Source of the DNA: DATKZS01 sp035527835 [NCBI: bacterium] | Lineage (GTDB): Bacteria > RBG-13-61-14 | Direction: 5' to 3' | Assembly: GCA_035527835.1 (NCBI GenBank) | Contig: DATKZS010000116.1 | Location: forward strand, 1 to 64,000 | DNA length: 64,000 nt | Shown here: piece after piece, positions 17,938-28,400 of the stretch | How positions within the stretch are numbered: position 1 is the first letter of the stretch | How the letters are laid out: each line of letters begins with the position of its first letter | Notes under the pieces: generated by a model | The model's database searches: none | What the model saw: the letters and a program-made list of their open reading frames with translations, nothing else | What the model was told of the DNA's origin: nothing | Translations under genes and position numbers: made by a program

Positions 17938-20725
17938 CCACCTCGATCACCTTCAAGATCGCCGGCAAGAACACCACCGCCGCGATCCAGCACAGCCCGA
18001 TCCCCACCGTCAGCGTCAACCCCATCAGCGAAAGCCCCCGCCACTGCGCCAGGATGATGGACGCGAACCCGATCATCGTGGTCAGCGCCGCCAGGCTCAC
18101 CGCCCGGCCCGTGCTCTCCACCGCGGGACGGATTGATTTCAGGCCCTTGCCCTCGCCGATCCAGCGGTGCACCATGTACACCCCGTAGTCCACTCCGATC
18201 CCGATCACCAGCGGCAGCATGCCCGTGTTGATGATGTTGAACTTGAGGCCCGTGAGATTCATGATCCCCACCATGGAAACCGCGCCCGCCACCAGCGGCA
18301 CCAGCGTCAGCACCGTGTGCCAAAGGCCCCGGTAGTTCAAGAGCAGAACCACGAACACCACCGCGAGCGCGATCAGCGCGATCCGCACCAGGTCCGACTT
18401 GATCTGGTCCAGGATCCGGTCGAACAGAACCGCAACCCCCATCGCGTCCGGGTCAACCTCCTTGAGCTCCCGCGCCACCGCCTTCAAATTGCTCTCCTCC
18501 CAGATCACCACCGACGGATACGCGTAAATCAAGAAGCTCCCGTTACGGCCCTGGAAGCGGTCCAGGAGCTCCGGGTGCCTGGCCCGCAAGCTTTCCAGAG
18601 TGACGCCCGGAGTTGACGTCATCTTCCCGAACCAGTCCCAGGCCTCGGCCACGCCCGCCTTCACCTCGCGGTCGAGCCGGCCCAGGTTGCGATACGTCTT
18701 GTCGCCGCGCTGGGCCTGAAGCGCGCTGATGAGCCCGTCAAGGTCGGCGGTAAGGCCGCGCGCGCCCTGCTCCGCGTCCTCCATCTCCGCCAGATAGAAC
18801 AGGCCGATCAGCCCGCGGCCCGGCGCCCCGATGGTGTCGCGCAGCGATTCGAGCGCCGCGAGCAGACGGTCGAACTCCGGGCCGGCCATGGGCGCCACCG
18901 TGTCGCCGGCGGCTTCCACGGCCGGCGGCGGCGCGATCCCGGCGCTGGCCTCCCGGATGCGCGCGATCAGCGGCAGCTTCCGGTCCTGGTCCGCCGGAAT
19001 GAAGTCCGAGATGGCGTCCACCCGGCTGACCGTGGATTTTTTCCTTAGCTCCTCCGCGAGACGGCGGTCGTCGTCCACCGTCTTGGAGATGATCATCCCG
19101 TAGTTGGTGTCAATCCCGAACCACTCCGGGATTTTGTGGATGAGCTGGATGCTCTGCATGTGCTGCGGCTCCAGGTTCAGGTAGTTGTACTCGAACTTGA
19201 ACTTCGGGGCGATGGCCGTCATCGCGGCGAGGAAGGCCGTGAACGCGATCACGATGTAGATCGCGCCGCGGTCAACGAGCCGCGCGGCGCGCCGCATTAT
19301 CTTGGGGTCGAACCGGCGCTGGGTCGGGCCCGCGGCCTGGCGGTTGCGGTCCCACGCCACCAACAGCGAGCCCAGGCCGAAGGTCATGATGATCACGAAG
19401 ATGATGATTCCGATCCCGCTGATGATCCCCATCTCCTGCCCGCCCTTGAACGACGCCTGGGTCAGGGAGAAGAAGGCCAGCGAGGTGGCGAAGGCGCCCG
19501 CGAGGATGGACGACCCGGACTGCACCATGGCGATGTCCAGGGCCTCCTTGATAGTGTGTCCGCCGTGCCGCTCCTCGGTGTAGCGCGACAGGATCAGGAT
19601 ACCGTAGTCAATGCCCATGCCCAGAAGGATGGCCCCGAACACCGCCGTGATCGGCGTCAGGTGCCCCACCACCCAATAGGCCGCGCCCAGCGACCACAAA
19701 ATGCCCACCGCCAGCGGCACCCCCATCATCACGATCGAGCTCAGGTTGCGGAAGGAAAAAGCGAACAGGAGCATGATGCCTACGTAGGCCACGATGGTGG
19801 TTTTTACCATGTCCTGCCGGATGACCAGGTTGTCGTCGCGCATCACCGCCGCGTTGCCGGTGGTCTGCACCGTGACCCCGGGGTAGTCCTTCTCCATCCC
19901 CTGGAACACGCCCTCCACGTACTCCATGAACTGCCGGCACCACTCGAAGTTCTCGGCCGGGAGCGTGGACGACACCAGCATCAGCAGGTGCTTCTTGTCC
20001 GCGGAAACGATGTACGGCTCGGACAGGTCAATGGGCAGGCTCTGGCCGCCTTGCAGCAGGCGCGCGAAGATCTCGGTTTTCAGTTTCTCCTGCTGTTGGC
20101 CCGGCCCGTTGATGGCGTAGTCCTTGAAGCCGCTCACCAGGTCGCGCATCGGCCCGAAGACCATGCCGAAATCAACGTCCTCCTCGTTCAGCTCCGGGAG
20201 CTCGCCCTTCTCCACGTAGCTCTTGAGCATCTTGTCCATCCCGGTGATGGCGCTCACCAGGCCGGGGTCGTTCACCATCTTTGCGATGTTGTCGCGGTTG
20301 CGCTCCGCGAGGTCCGCGATCATCGAGAGGTCGCGCGGAGGCAGGAAGAGCAGCGCGTCTTCAAGGTAGTCCTTGATCTCAACCTTGTTGAAGACGCGCG
20401 GGACGTAGTCGGGGTTCTTCACCAGCCGGAGCGCCAGCTCGTCCGCGTAGGCCTTGCTTGAGGAGAGGTCGTCCGATTCCACGATGACGAACAAAAACGA
20501 GAGCGCGCCGAACTCGGACACCGCGTGACGGTACTGAACCACCGCCGGATCGTCCGGCGAGAGCATGTCCGTGAAGTTCAGCTTGAGCTCCAGGTGCTGG
20601 TACGAGTAGTACATGAAAACGCTGATCAGCACGATCGCCGCCAGCACCAGCCAGTGAAAGCGATAAATCAGGTCCGAGACCGCCTGCATCACCCGCGCCC
20701 GGATCGTCAACTTGCTCTCCGTCAT
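17906..20725 (-). CDS. RND-superfamily exporter (MmpL/HAE3 type)
   Basis: 939 residues, two six-helix bundles each preceded by a large periplasmic domain. Helix motifs GMGIDYGILILSRY and GIGVDYGVYMVHRW carry the conserved Gly-Asp-Tyr of the MMPL/sterol-sensing group, pointing to proton-driven export of lipids or hydrophobic compounds. Periplasmic helices around residues 130-260 and 560-720 are charged. AAGGAAG lies eight bases before the ATG. It is the last gene of a five-gene operon, 35 bp after a lipoprotein gene. No adaptor or TolC gene is nearby, which fits HAE3/hopanoid-type single-component exporters. Confidence 0.9.
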   Translation of the reverse strand: MTESKLTIRARVMQAVSDLIYRFHWLVLAAIVLISVFMYYSYQHLELKLNFTDMLSPDDPAVVQYRHAVSEFGALSFLFVIVESDDLSSSKAYADELALRLVKNPDYVPRVFNKVEIKDYLEDALLFLPPRDLSMIADLAERNRDNIAKMVNDPGLVSAITGMDKMLKSYVEKGELPELNEEDVDFGMVFGPMRDLVSGFKDYAINGPGQQQEKLKTEIFARLLQGGQSLPIDLSEPYIVSADKKHLLMLVSSTLPAENFEWCRQFMEYVEGVFQGMEKDYPGVTVQTTGNAAVMRDDNLVIRQDMVKTTIVAYVGIMLLFAFSFRNLSSIVMMGVPLAVGILWSLGAAYWVVGHLTPITAVFGAILLGMGIDYGILILSRYTEERHGGHTIKEALDIAMVQSGSSILAGAFATSLAFFSLTQASFKGGQEMGIISGIGIIIFVIIMTFGLGSLLVAWDRNRQAAGPTQRRFDPKIMRRAARLVDRGAIYIVIAFTAFLAAMTAIAPKFKFEYNYLNLEPQHMQSIQLIHKIPEWFGIDTNYGMIISKTVDDDRRLAEELRKKSTVSRVDAISDFIPADQDRKLPLIARIREASAGIAPPPAVEAAGDTVAPMAGPEFDRLLAALESLRDTIGAPGRGLIGLFYLAEMEDAEQGARGLTADLDGLISALQAQRGDKTYRNLGRLDREVKAGVAEAWDWFGKMTSTPGVTLESLRARHPELLDRFQGRNGSFLIYAYPSVVIWEESNLKAVARELKEVDPDAMGVAVLFDRILDQIKSDLVRIALIALAVVFVVLLLNYRGLWHTVLTLVPLVAGAVSMVGIMNLTGLKFNIINTGMLPLVIGIGVDYGVYMVHRWIGEGKGLKSIRPAVESTGRAVSLAALTTMIGFASIILAQWRGLSLMGLTLTVGIGLCWIAAVVFLPAILKVIEVVKARRAGSGR

Positions 20726-20760
20726 TGTTTACTTCCTTTTCATAATGAACTGCCTGCGGC

Positions 20761-22404
20761 CTATTCCATCCTGATCGTCTCGCGCACCATGTTACCCTCG
20801 CGCACGGCCTCGCGGGTCAGCGTTCCCGGACCAATGGCGTCAACAATGCCTTGCAGGTCCTGCTGCACCGCGACATCGCTCTGTGCGTGCGGCCAGGAAT
20901 CGTAGCGCCCGAGCAGGTCCGCTGCCTTACGGAAATCATCCCCCGCCATCGCCGTGTCCCAGGTTGAGCGGTAAACCCCGCTGAACTTCACCGCCTGGCC
21001 TTGGTCCCGGCCCTTCGCGGCGCGGGCCAGGTCCAGGACCTGTTTATGGAGCGCCCCGTCGGATGACACCACCAGGAACGCGCCCGCCTGGTCCATCCAC
21101 AACGCCTCGCCCTTGAACAACGGCAGCGCGCACGACGTACCGTACTCATCCTTTCGCCATTCGAGCCGGCCCCCGCCTTCCCCGAAAGCCCGCGCCCCAA
21201 GCTCCCGGGCCGTAAGCCCGCGCAATCCGTCCAGGTCAAGCCCGCGCGGGCTTTTCAGCTCGATCACGGCCGTGCGCGCGAGACCGAAGAAAAACCGGTC
21301 GTCGCTCCATTTGATCCGTGCGGCCGAACCAGCGGCCTGCGGGCCGGCCGGCGCGAGCAGCTTCGCCACTTCATCCTGATCTCCGGGAACCAGGGAGCCG
21401 AGAAAAGCGCCGGCCTCTCTCTCATCGGCCACGGCCGAGCATTCGCCGAACAATCCCTCACTCACCAGCCTGAGGCACGGCGACAGGTCGCGGTTGCCGG
21501 CCGACCCGGGAATGTTCCGGGAAACGTAAAAGCGCTCCTCCCTCCACGCCCCGCCCTTGATCTCCAGGTCAATGAGCGCGCTCTCGATCCATGACACGTC
21601 ATCGAAGTTCCGGTAAATCCAGTAGTGGAGGAAATACGGATTATCCGCGAGCGCGGCCTGGTCCAGGAACAGGAGCAGGGAATGGACCCGGAGACGGGCC
21701 GGAAACGCGGTCTTGAAGCCCGGATCATCGAGCAGGCTCCCCGGAAGCGGCCCATCAGTGAGCGCCCGCGCGAACGCGTCCTGGAAGCCGCCGTCCATGT
21801 TCGACACGATGAGAAAATCGTTGGCCGCGCCGAAGTACAACGCGCTCCCGCCTCCGCCCGGCTCCAGCCGGTAGCAGGGCGTACCCTTGACCTGGAGTTC
21901 CTCGCCCCGCTCCCTGGCCGCCCACAAGGCCGTTTGTGTGAGCGCGCCGAGCGCGACCTTGCTCGCGTAAATAAACTTGAGCTCGCCGATGTCGTACAGC
22001 GCGAGCCCGCTCCGGTCACCGGCCAGCGGCGTGAGATCGCCCGGCGCAAGGCCGTCCTGTACCTGGCCCGCGAGCTCGTTGAACCGGACCTCGAGCTTCT
22101 GTAAAAGCCGCGACTCCCGGAAGCGCTTCACGCCCTGCGAATCGAGGTAACGCCGGGCCGGGCCCGAACCGCGGGACGTTGCCACGAACGCGGACAGGTC
22201 CGGAGCGTAGATGAAAACCAGCGGCCGGCCCGGGAAGATTGCGGCCACCGCCGCAACGTCCTGGGGCGGCGGGTTTTCGGGGAGCGTGACCTCGGCCGCG
22301 CCCGGTTGTGGTTTTTCCTTGCACGAAACACCCAGCGCCAGCGCCGCGGCGAGGACCGCGATCAGAAATTTTCGGCTCAATGACGTCACGTCAATAACTC
22401 CCAT
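20761..22404 (-). CDS. large lipoprotein of unknown function
   Basis: About 547 residues. The signal sequence ends with a lipobox (ALGVSC), so it should be lipidated by Lgt. An alpha/beta-looking body begins GRPLVFIYAPDLSAF. I do not recognise the family. Start choice: tandem ATGs at 22407 and 22404 have AGAGGA just upstream, and upstream codons would run into the TPR gene. It sits 41 bp after the giant TPR gene and 35 bp before the RND gene, suggesting a role as accessory protein in the same envelope machinery. Confidence 0.8.
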   Translation of the reverse strand: MGVIDVTSLSRKFLIAVLAAALALGVSCKEKPQPGAAEVTLPENPPPQDVAAVAAIFPGRPLVFIYAPDLSAFVATSRGSGPARRYLDSQGVKRFRESRLLQKLEVRFNELAGQVQDGLAPGDLTPLAGDRSGLALYDIGELKFIYASKVALGALTQTALWAARERGEELQVKGTPCYRLEPGGGGSALYFGAANDFLIVSNMDGGFQDAFARALTDGPLPGSLLDDPGFKTAFPARLRVHSLLLFLDQAALADNPYFLHYWIYRNFDDVSWIESALIDLEIKGGAWREERFYVSRNIPGSAGNRDLSPCLRLVSEGLFGECSAVADEREAGAFLGSLVPGDQDEVAKLLAPAGPQAAGSAARIKWSDDRFFFGLARTAVIELKSPRGLDLDGLRGLTARELGARAFGEGGGRLEWRKDEYGTSCALPLFKGEALWMDQAGAFLVVSSDGALHKQVLDLARAAKGRDQGQAVKFSGVYRSTWDTAMAGDDFRKAADLLGRYDSWPHAQSDVAVQQDLQGIVDAIGPGTLTREAVREGNMVRETIRME

Positions 22405-22445
22405 CATTCCTCTTTGTACCCCGTTTCCCGGGCCGGGCCCCGCGG

Positions 22446-25400
22446 TCACCGTGCCAGGTAAACGCTCTCGGGCGATTCCAGCTCGGGCATGAGCCACGAC
22501 CAGTCCAGGCCATTGTCCAGGCCGGTTTGGATCGTGAGCCTCTGTTCATCGGAGCGGGCCTGGTCCTGTTCCAGCTTGGACAGGCGCTTCAATTCCCCGC
22601 GCAATTCACCGGCCAGGCCCGCTTCCGGGCCTTTCTCTCCCGGCAAGACGCATGGCGGCGCAAGGGCTTCATAATCGTCACCGCATTCCTCGCACTCCTC
22701 GCCCTCGTTGCCGGGCTCGAGGTAATCGAGCAGGGACTTTAGGAGGAGCGAGGCCGATCCGTACAATTTTTTCCTGGCGAGCTCGGCGGCGAGTGCGCGG
22801 ACCAGCGCCGTTTTGGCGTCGAGGTCAAGGTCAGAGCCCAGGAGGTCGGAGGCCTCTGCCTCCGGCTGCTGGTGGTCCATGTGCTCCGCCGCGATCAGGT
22901 CCGACGCGGCCAGCGCCATGGCGATGGCCCTCTCCGGCTTGCCGGCGTCCAGATAGGCCTGGACCGCCACGAAGCGCGCGCGCGCGTCGGAGGGAAAGTA
23001 TTTGATGCCCGCGAGCGCAAAGTCGAGCGCGGCGTCATATTGTTTCCGGCCGAGGTAAAATTCCGCGGCCGCGGGTCCAGTGAATGAGGGGCACAGGGAC
23101 ACCGCGGACTCCATCATTTTCGCCGCGGCCTTGCCGTCGCCGGCCCTCTGGGCCACCGCCTCCGCGGCCAGCGGGAAAAATTCCTTCTTCAGCCCTCCCG
23201 CCTGGGCCTCTTTCACCAGAGCGGGCAGCCACTTCGCGGCCACCTCCTTGCCCTGCTGGTCGCCGAGCCAGGAGGTGAGCCCGCGGACGAGCTCATGCTT
23301 GTGGCCGCGCGTAACGGCCGGGTCCGCGAGAATGCCCTGGATCTCGGTCAGGGCCGCATCATGGCGGCCCAGGAGATACAGATCGTGGGCATGGGCAATC
23401 CGGTTCGGCGCGTCGAACGGATCGAGTCCGGAGGCGAGCTCGCGGTAATGGGCGGCCTTGTCGTTCCATCCGTGTTTTTCCGCGGCCTGGGCCGCGCTGA
23501 TCAGAGCTTCTTTGTCCCCGGGCTTCATGGCGATCATGCTCTCGAGCGTGGCCTTGGCTTCGGGGGCCTTGCCGAGCCTGGCCAGCACCTGGGCCAGATC
23601 CAGGTAAGCGGAGGCGGGCGCGGAGGGATCGTACAATTTGTCGGTCCCGATCTTTTTCTCGAGCTCCAGCGCGTCATTTGCGCGGCCTTCCCGGCAGTAG
23701 GCCTGGACCGCGGCCGTCAGCTTGGGGACCGGGTCCAGGTCCGCGCCCTGCCAGGCCGCCAGGTAGGACACGGCCTCATTGTCCTTGCCCCGCTGCAGCA
23801 GGGCCCGCAGTTTCCTCTGTGCGTCCGCCGCCGGGACGTCCACCGGATCGAGACCCAGCTCCCGGCTGTTCAGGGCCTTGATCACGTCGTCGCTCCGGCC
23901 CACCGCGAGCCAGTAATCAAGCCGCTTGTCCTCCCAATCCTTGAGCTCCTGCTCCCGGCCTTCCTTGCCGGTCAGGGATGCCACCATGTGATCGTAAGCA
24001 AAGCCCAGGTCGGCCGGGTCCAGCCAGCCCTCGCCAATGGCCCGGGAGGCCAGGTAGTCGTCGTCCGGCCGCGTTGGGGAAATCTCTTGCATCAGCCCGG
24101 TCACCAGGTCAATCTCCTCGCGCGACTTGTTCCCGCGCGCGAGCCGGGCCAGGTCGGCCAGGGCCTCCGCCGCGGCCCACCGGTTCTGGCCGTAGGTGTT
24201 CCTGATCCACGCGGCCAATCGCTCCACCGCCTCCTTCTCCATCCCGCAGTTGAGCATGGCGTAGAACTGATACTTCTTGTCCGTCTCCCACGCGCCGGGA
24301 GCAGCCGTGTCGCCGGAAATCGCCTCGAGCATGGCGAGAGCGCCGTCGCGGTCGCCGCTCTTCAGCCTGGCGAGCGCGGCGCCGTAGCGCGATGGATTAT
24401 CGCGGGGGTCGAGCTGGAGCGCGAAGTTAAAGCGCTCCTTGGCCTCCTCGTTCTTCCCCAGCTCGAGCAGAAGCTGTGCCGAGAAGCGGTAGGCCCGGTT
24501 CGAGCCCGGCCGGTCCTCCTCGCCCGCGTCCCACAATTCCATGGCGCCGGGCAGGTCGTTGCCCCGCGCCTTGAGCTCCGCGTACTTCATCATCATCACG
24601 GCCTGCTCGTGCCCGCGCAGCTCCTTGTCCTCCGACCACGGCGTGTCCAGCCGCCGGCCGATGGGCCACAGCCGGAACAGGCTGACCGCTTCCTTGTTAA
24701 ATTCCGCGCCGTAGTCCCTGGTGTCCAGCTTCAACAGCAACTGCTTGGAGACCGACCACGCGGGCTGACGGTATGACCTCAACACCCGCTCCGCCAGCTC
24801 GGGCCGGCCGCCGGCGATCAGATAATTGGCCTCGTCCGTAACCCACACGCCGTCGTCCAGGTATTGGCGCATCAAGTCCTGCCGGCCGAGCTTGACGATC
24901 AGGTCCAGGAACTCCATGTCGCCCGCGCTCAACGAGTCATGGTTGTGATAGGTTCCGGCCAGGACCGAGGCCGCCTCCTGCTCGCGGCCCAGCCACAGCC
25001 AGGCGTTGGCTTTTTCGTAGGGCGTTGTGGCCGGCGAGTCGGCGAGCTCTTGCCATGCGCCCCGCTCGCGGAGGAACTGGTCGCGGCCGGGAAGAAAGAC
25101 ATAGGACGAGGAATTCTCTTTCTCTCGGAGTGCCGCCGGAAGCAGGCGGGCGGCCTGGTCCGGGAGCCCGGCCCCGGCGGCCAGGTTAAAGAGAGTGATG
25201 GCGGAAAGCGCGGAGCCGCCGCCATCAAGCCTTTGGGCCAGCGCCTTATAATCGTCCGCGCCGCCATGGTCGCGGTACGCCCGGGCCAGCGGCCCCGCGG
25301 CCGCGGCCTCGATGTTGCCGCGGCTTTTATCCAGGCGCCACTTCACGAACTTGTTGGCCGGGTTGGCGGCCATCTTGCCGAGCCCGGCGGCGGCATCGTC

Positions 25401-28400
25401 GAGCGCGGCCAGGGCGATTATCAGCCGGCCGGACTCGGCATGGATAAGCACGTAGTCGGCGAGGTCCTGGCTGCTCAACACGTCGCGGTCCGCGCGCGAG
25501 AGGAATTCAGGGAGGCCCTGGTGCAGGAAGGGCAGCGCTTCGGCCGGGCGGCCGGAAATCAGGAGCGCATGGGCCGCCGCGAAATAACGGTGGTGGCCCG
25601 AGCCGTGCTCCGCGGTGGCGCGGACCAGTGCCATGGCCTGGTCCGCCTCTCCAGCCAGGAAATGCATGCGCACCGCCAGCGGCCGCCACTCTTCCCCCGC
25701 CGGGTCAATGGCCGCGAGCTTCTCATAAGTCTCAGCGGCCCTCTTGAAATCGCCCTGGCCAAGCAGCAAGGCCGCGAGCTCCTGGTGCAGGGCGGCCATT
25801 CCCGGCTCGTCGCGGATGGCCGCCTGGTATGAGGCCAGGGCGCCGTCGGCGTCGCCCTGCCATGACAGCATCCGGGCCAGGACCCAGGGCCAGCGGTAGT
25901 CCTTCCCGGATTCATCCGCCAGCTTCCGATAGTATTTGACCAGGCGGCCGCGACCGTCATCGCGGCCGGCAAAGGCCCAGGCCTCGTTAAGCCGCGGGGC
26001 TTCGCCCGGCGCCAGGTTGATCCACTCGATGAAATAATCCAGGGCCTCGGCGCCGCCTCCCGCCTGGGTCAGCGCCCGCGCCACCGTATGATGGAGCGCG
26101 GAGAGCTGTTCCCGCTTTTCGCGCCGGCCAAGCGATGATTCATCAATCATGGCCTTGAGCCGCCGGTCGGATTCCACCAGGGCGTTGCGGTCCGAGCGCA
26201 GCGCGTGAACCTTCGCCAGCTCGCTGAACACCTCGGCGTCAAAGCCCCGCGCGCGAAGCATCGAGTCGAGCACCGCCACCGCTTCCGCGTACTCCTTGAG
26301 CTCGATGAGCCGCGATGCCAGGTTAAGCCCCGCCGCTCTGGCGTCCTCCCCTTGAGCCAGCGGCAGGGCCTTGCGCAACAGGTCCAGCGCCGGGTCGTGC
26401 TGTCCGTCGCTCCACAGCTCCGTGGCCAGGGAGTTGAGCCACGACAGGCGCGCCGACGGCCGGCTGAGCTTCAAAATCTCAGCCTTCATGGCGTCGGCCG
26501 CGGCCAGCATGTCCTGCGTCCGGCCCCGGCCATGGTAAAAGCGCACCAGCAAAAGCCGCGCCTCGAAATCGTTGGGCCGAAGCTCGCGCCAGCGCGTGAG
26601 CGCCTCCTCCTCCGCCTCCGGCGGGCCCAGCCGGTGCGCGGTCTCCCGCGCCCAGCGCAGGAACTCGACGTCGGCGATCCGCCCGGCCGCGGCGGCCAGC
26701 ATTTTTCCGATCTCACCCTCCCGGCCCATCCGCTCCAGATAATCGGCGCGGGCCCGCGCCACTCTCGCGTCCGATGGCCGCAGGGCGATCCGTGAATTAA
26801 AGGCCGCCTCGATAGCGGCGCTCTGGCCGCGCTCCTTGGCCAGGTCCATGAGCCGCGTCACCACCCGGTATGAATCGGTGGTCTCGCCGGAGAGGGCCTG
26901 CACGTACTCGGTGACGGCCGCGCCGCAGTCGCCCGCGTCTTCCAGGACCGCGCCCAGCTCGAGCGCGAAAAGGTCCGGCGAGTCTAGGCGCGTCCGCGCC
27001 AGCCGGATCCGGTCCGCCGCGGCCTGGTACTGGAAATAGTCCCAGGCCGTCTCGGCCGCCGCCAGATAGCTTCCGCTCTCGCCGGGGGCCTGGCTGAGCA
27101 GATGGTCCCACCACGAAAGCGCTTCCTCGAACCGGCCCTCGCCCGCCAGAGCCTCCCCGAGGTGAACCGGATAATCGCGGTCCGCCGGATAAAGAGCGTT
27201 GAGCCCGGTCAGCAGCTTGAGCGCCCGGCCCCAGGCATCCGGGAACCGGCCGGGCCGAACCTTCTCCAATCCGAACAGCCGGGCCGCCGTCTCCTCCTGA
27301 AAATAAGGCGTCCCGGGCCAGCGCTCGGATGCGCGCCGCCAGAATTCCACGGACTGCTCGTAGCGGCCCTGGGCGTCCTGGGCCAGCGCCAGGAAATAGT
27401 CCTCCGCCGCGTTGGGGCTGTTCTTTTTCAAGAGCGCGTTCACCGCGTCATCGAGCAGCCCCCGGGCCATGAGCCGGCCGAGCAGGGCGCGGCCCGCTTC
27501 CTTTCCGGCCCGGTGGTCGTCCATGAGGCAATGCTTGGTGAAGTCCAGGAGCGGGTCGCGGCAGGACGCGTCCGCGCACGAGCCCTGGTTGTACACCAGT
27601 GACGCGAGCCTGATGTAGGAGCGCATGTATTCCGGGTTGCGCGGGTAGCGGCGCGCGGCCATGAGGTAGAGCGAGGCCTTGAAGGCGATGGTCTTGTCGT
27701 TGCGCGGCCATTCGGGAACGACCCGGTTCACAAGCTCGGCGATTTCCGGCTCGGGCAGGCGCGAGACCGCGTCGGTCAAGGACTGCTGATACTGGCCGCT
27801 CATTTTCTTGCGCAGATAAAACCGGGCCAGGCGGGAATACCAGTCCGCGCCTTTGAGCTTCTCGGCCGCCTGCCGGTAGATTTTCAGCTCTTCATCGCCC
27901 AGCTCCATATTGGATATGGAGTCAAGGAAAGCCTTGTATGTCTCCGGCTGGTCCTGGTGCTTCCCGATTTCTCGCCAGTAAAGCCCGACCATCTCGCCGC
28001 CACGGCCGTCGTCAAGCAGATAGGACGCGTATTCGCCCAGCGTGTCCAGATAAAATTCCCCGCCGCTCTCGGAAGTGTCGAGCAAGTCATCGAACTGTTT
28101 CCGGGCCTCGTCCTTGCGCCCGAGCTTCCACAGCGCCCGCGCGCGGGCGAGCAGGGCCTCGGCAACGCCGGGGTCATCGGGGTGCGCGGATGCGAACGCC
28201 GCGGCCTCGTCCGCCGCCTTGCTCCAGGCCCCGAGCTCAGTGAGCCGGACGACCACCTCGAAGTCCATGTCAGCGAGCAGTTTGCCCTGGGCAAAGCTCT
28301 TTCGATACTCGTCGCGCACCTCGAGCGCCAGCGAAAAATTATGGTGCCGGGCGTCCATTTCCGCGAGGTCGGCCAGGACCTCCCCCATGTCGCGGCCGCT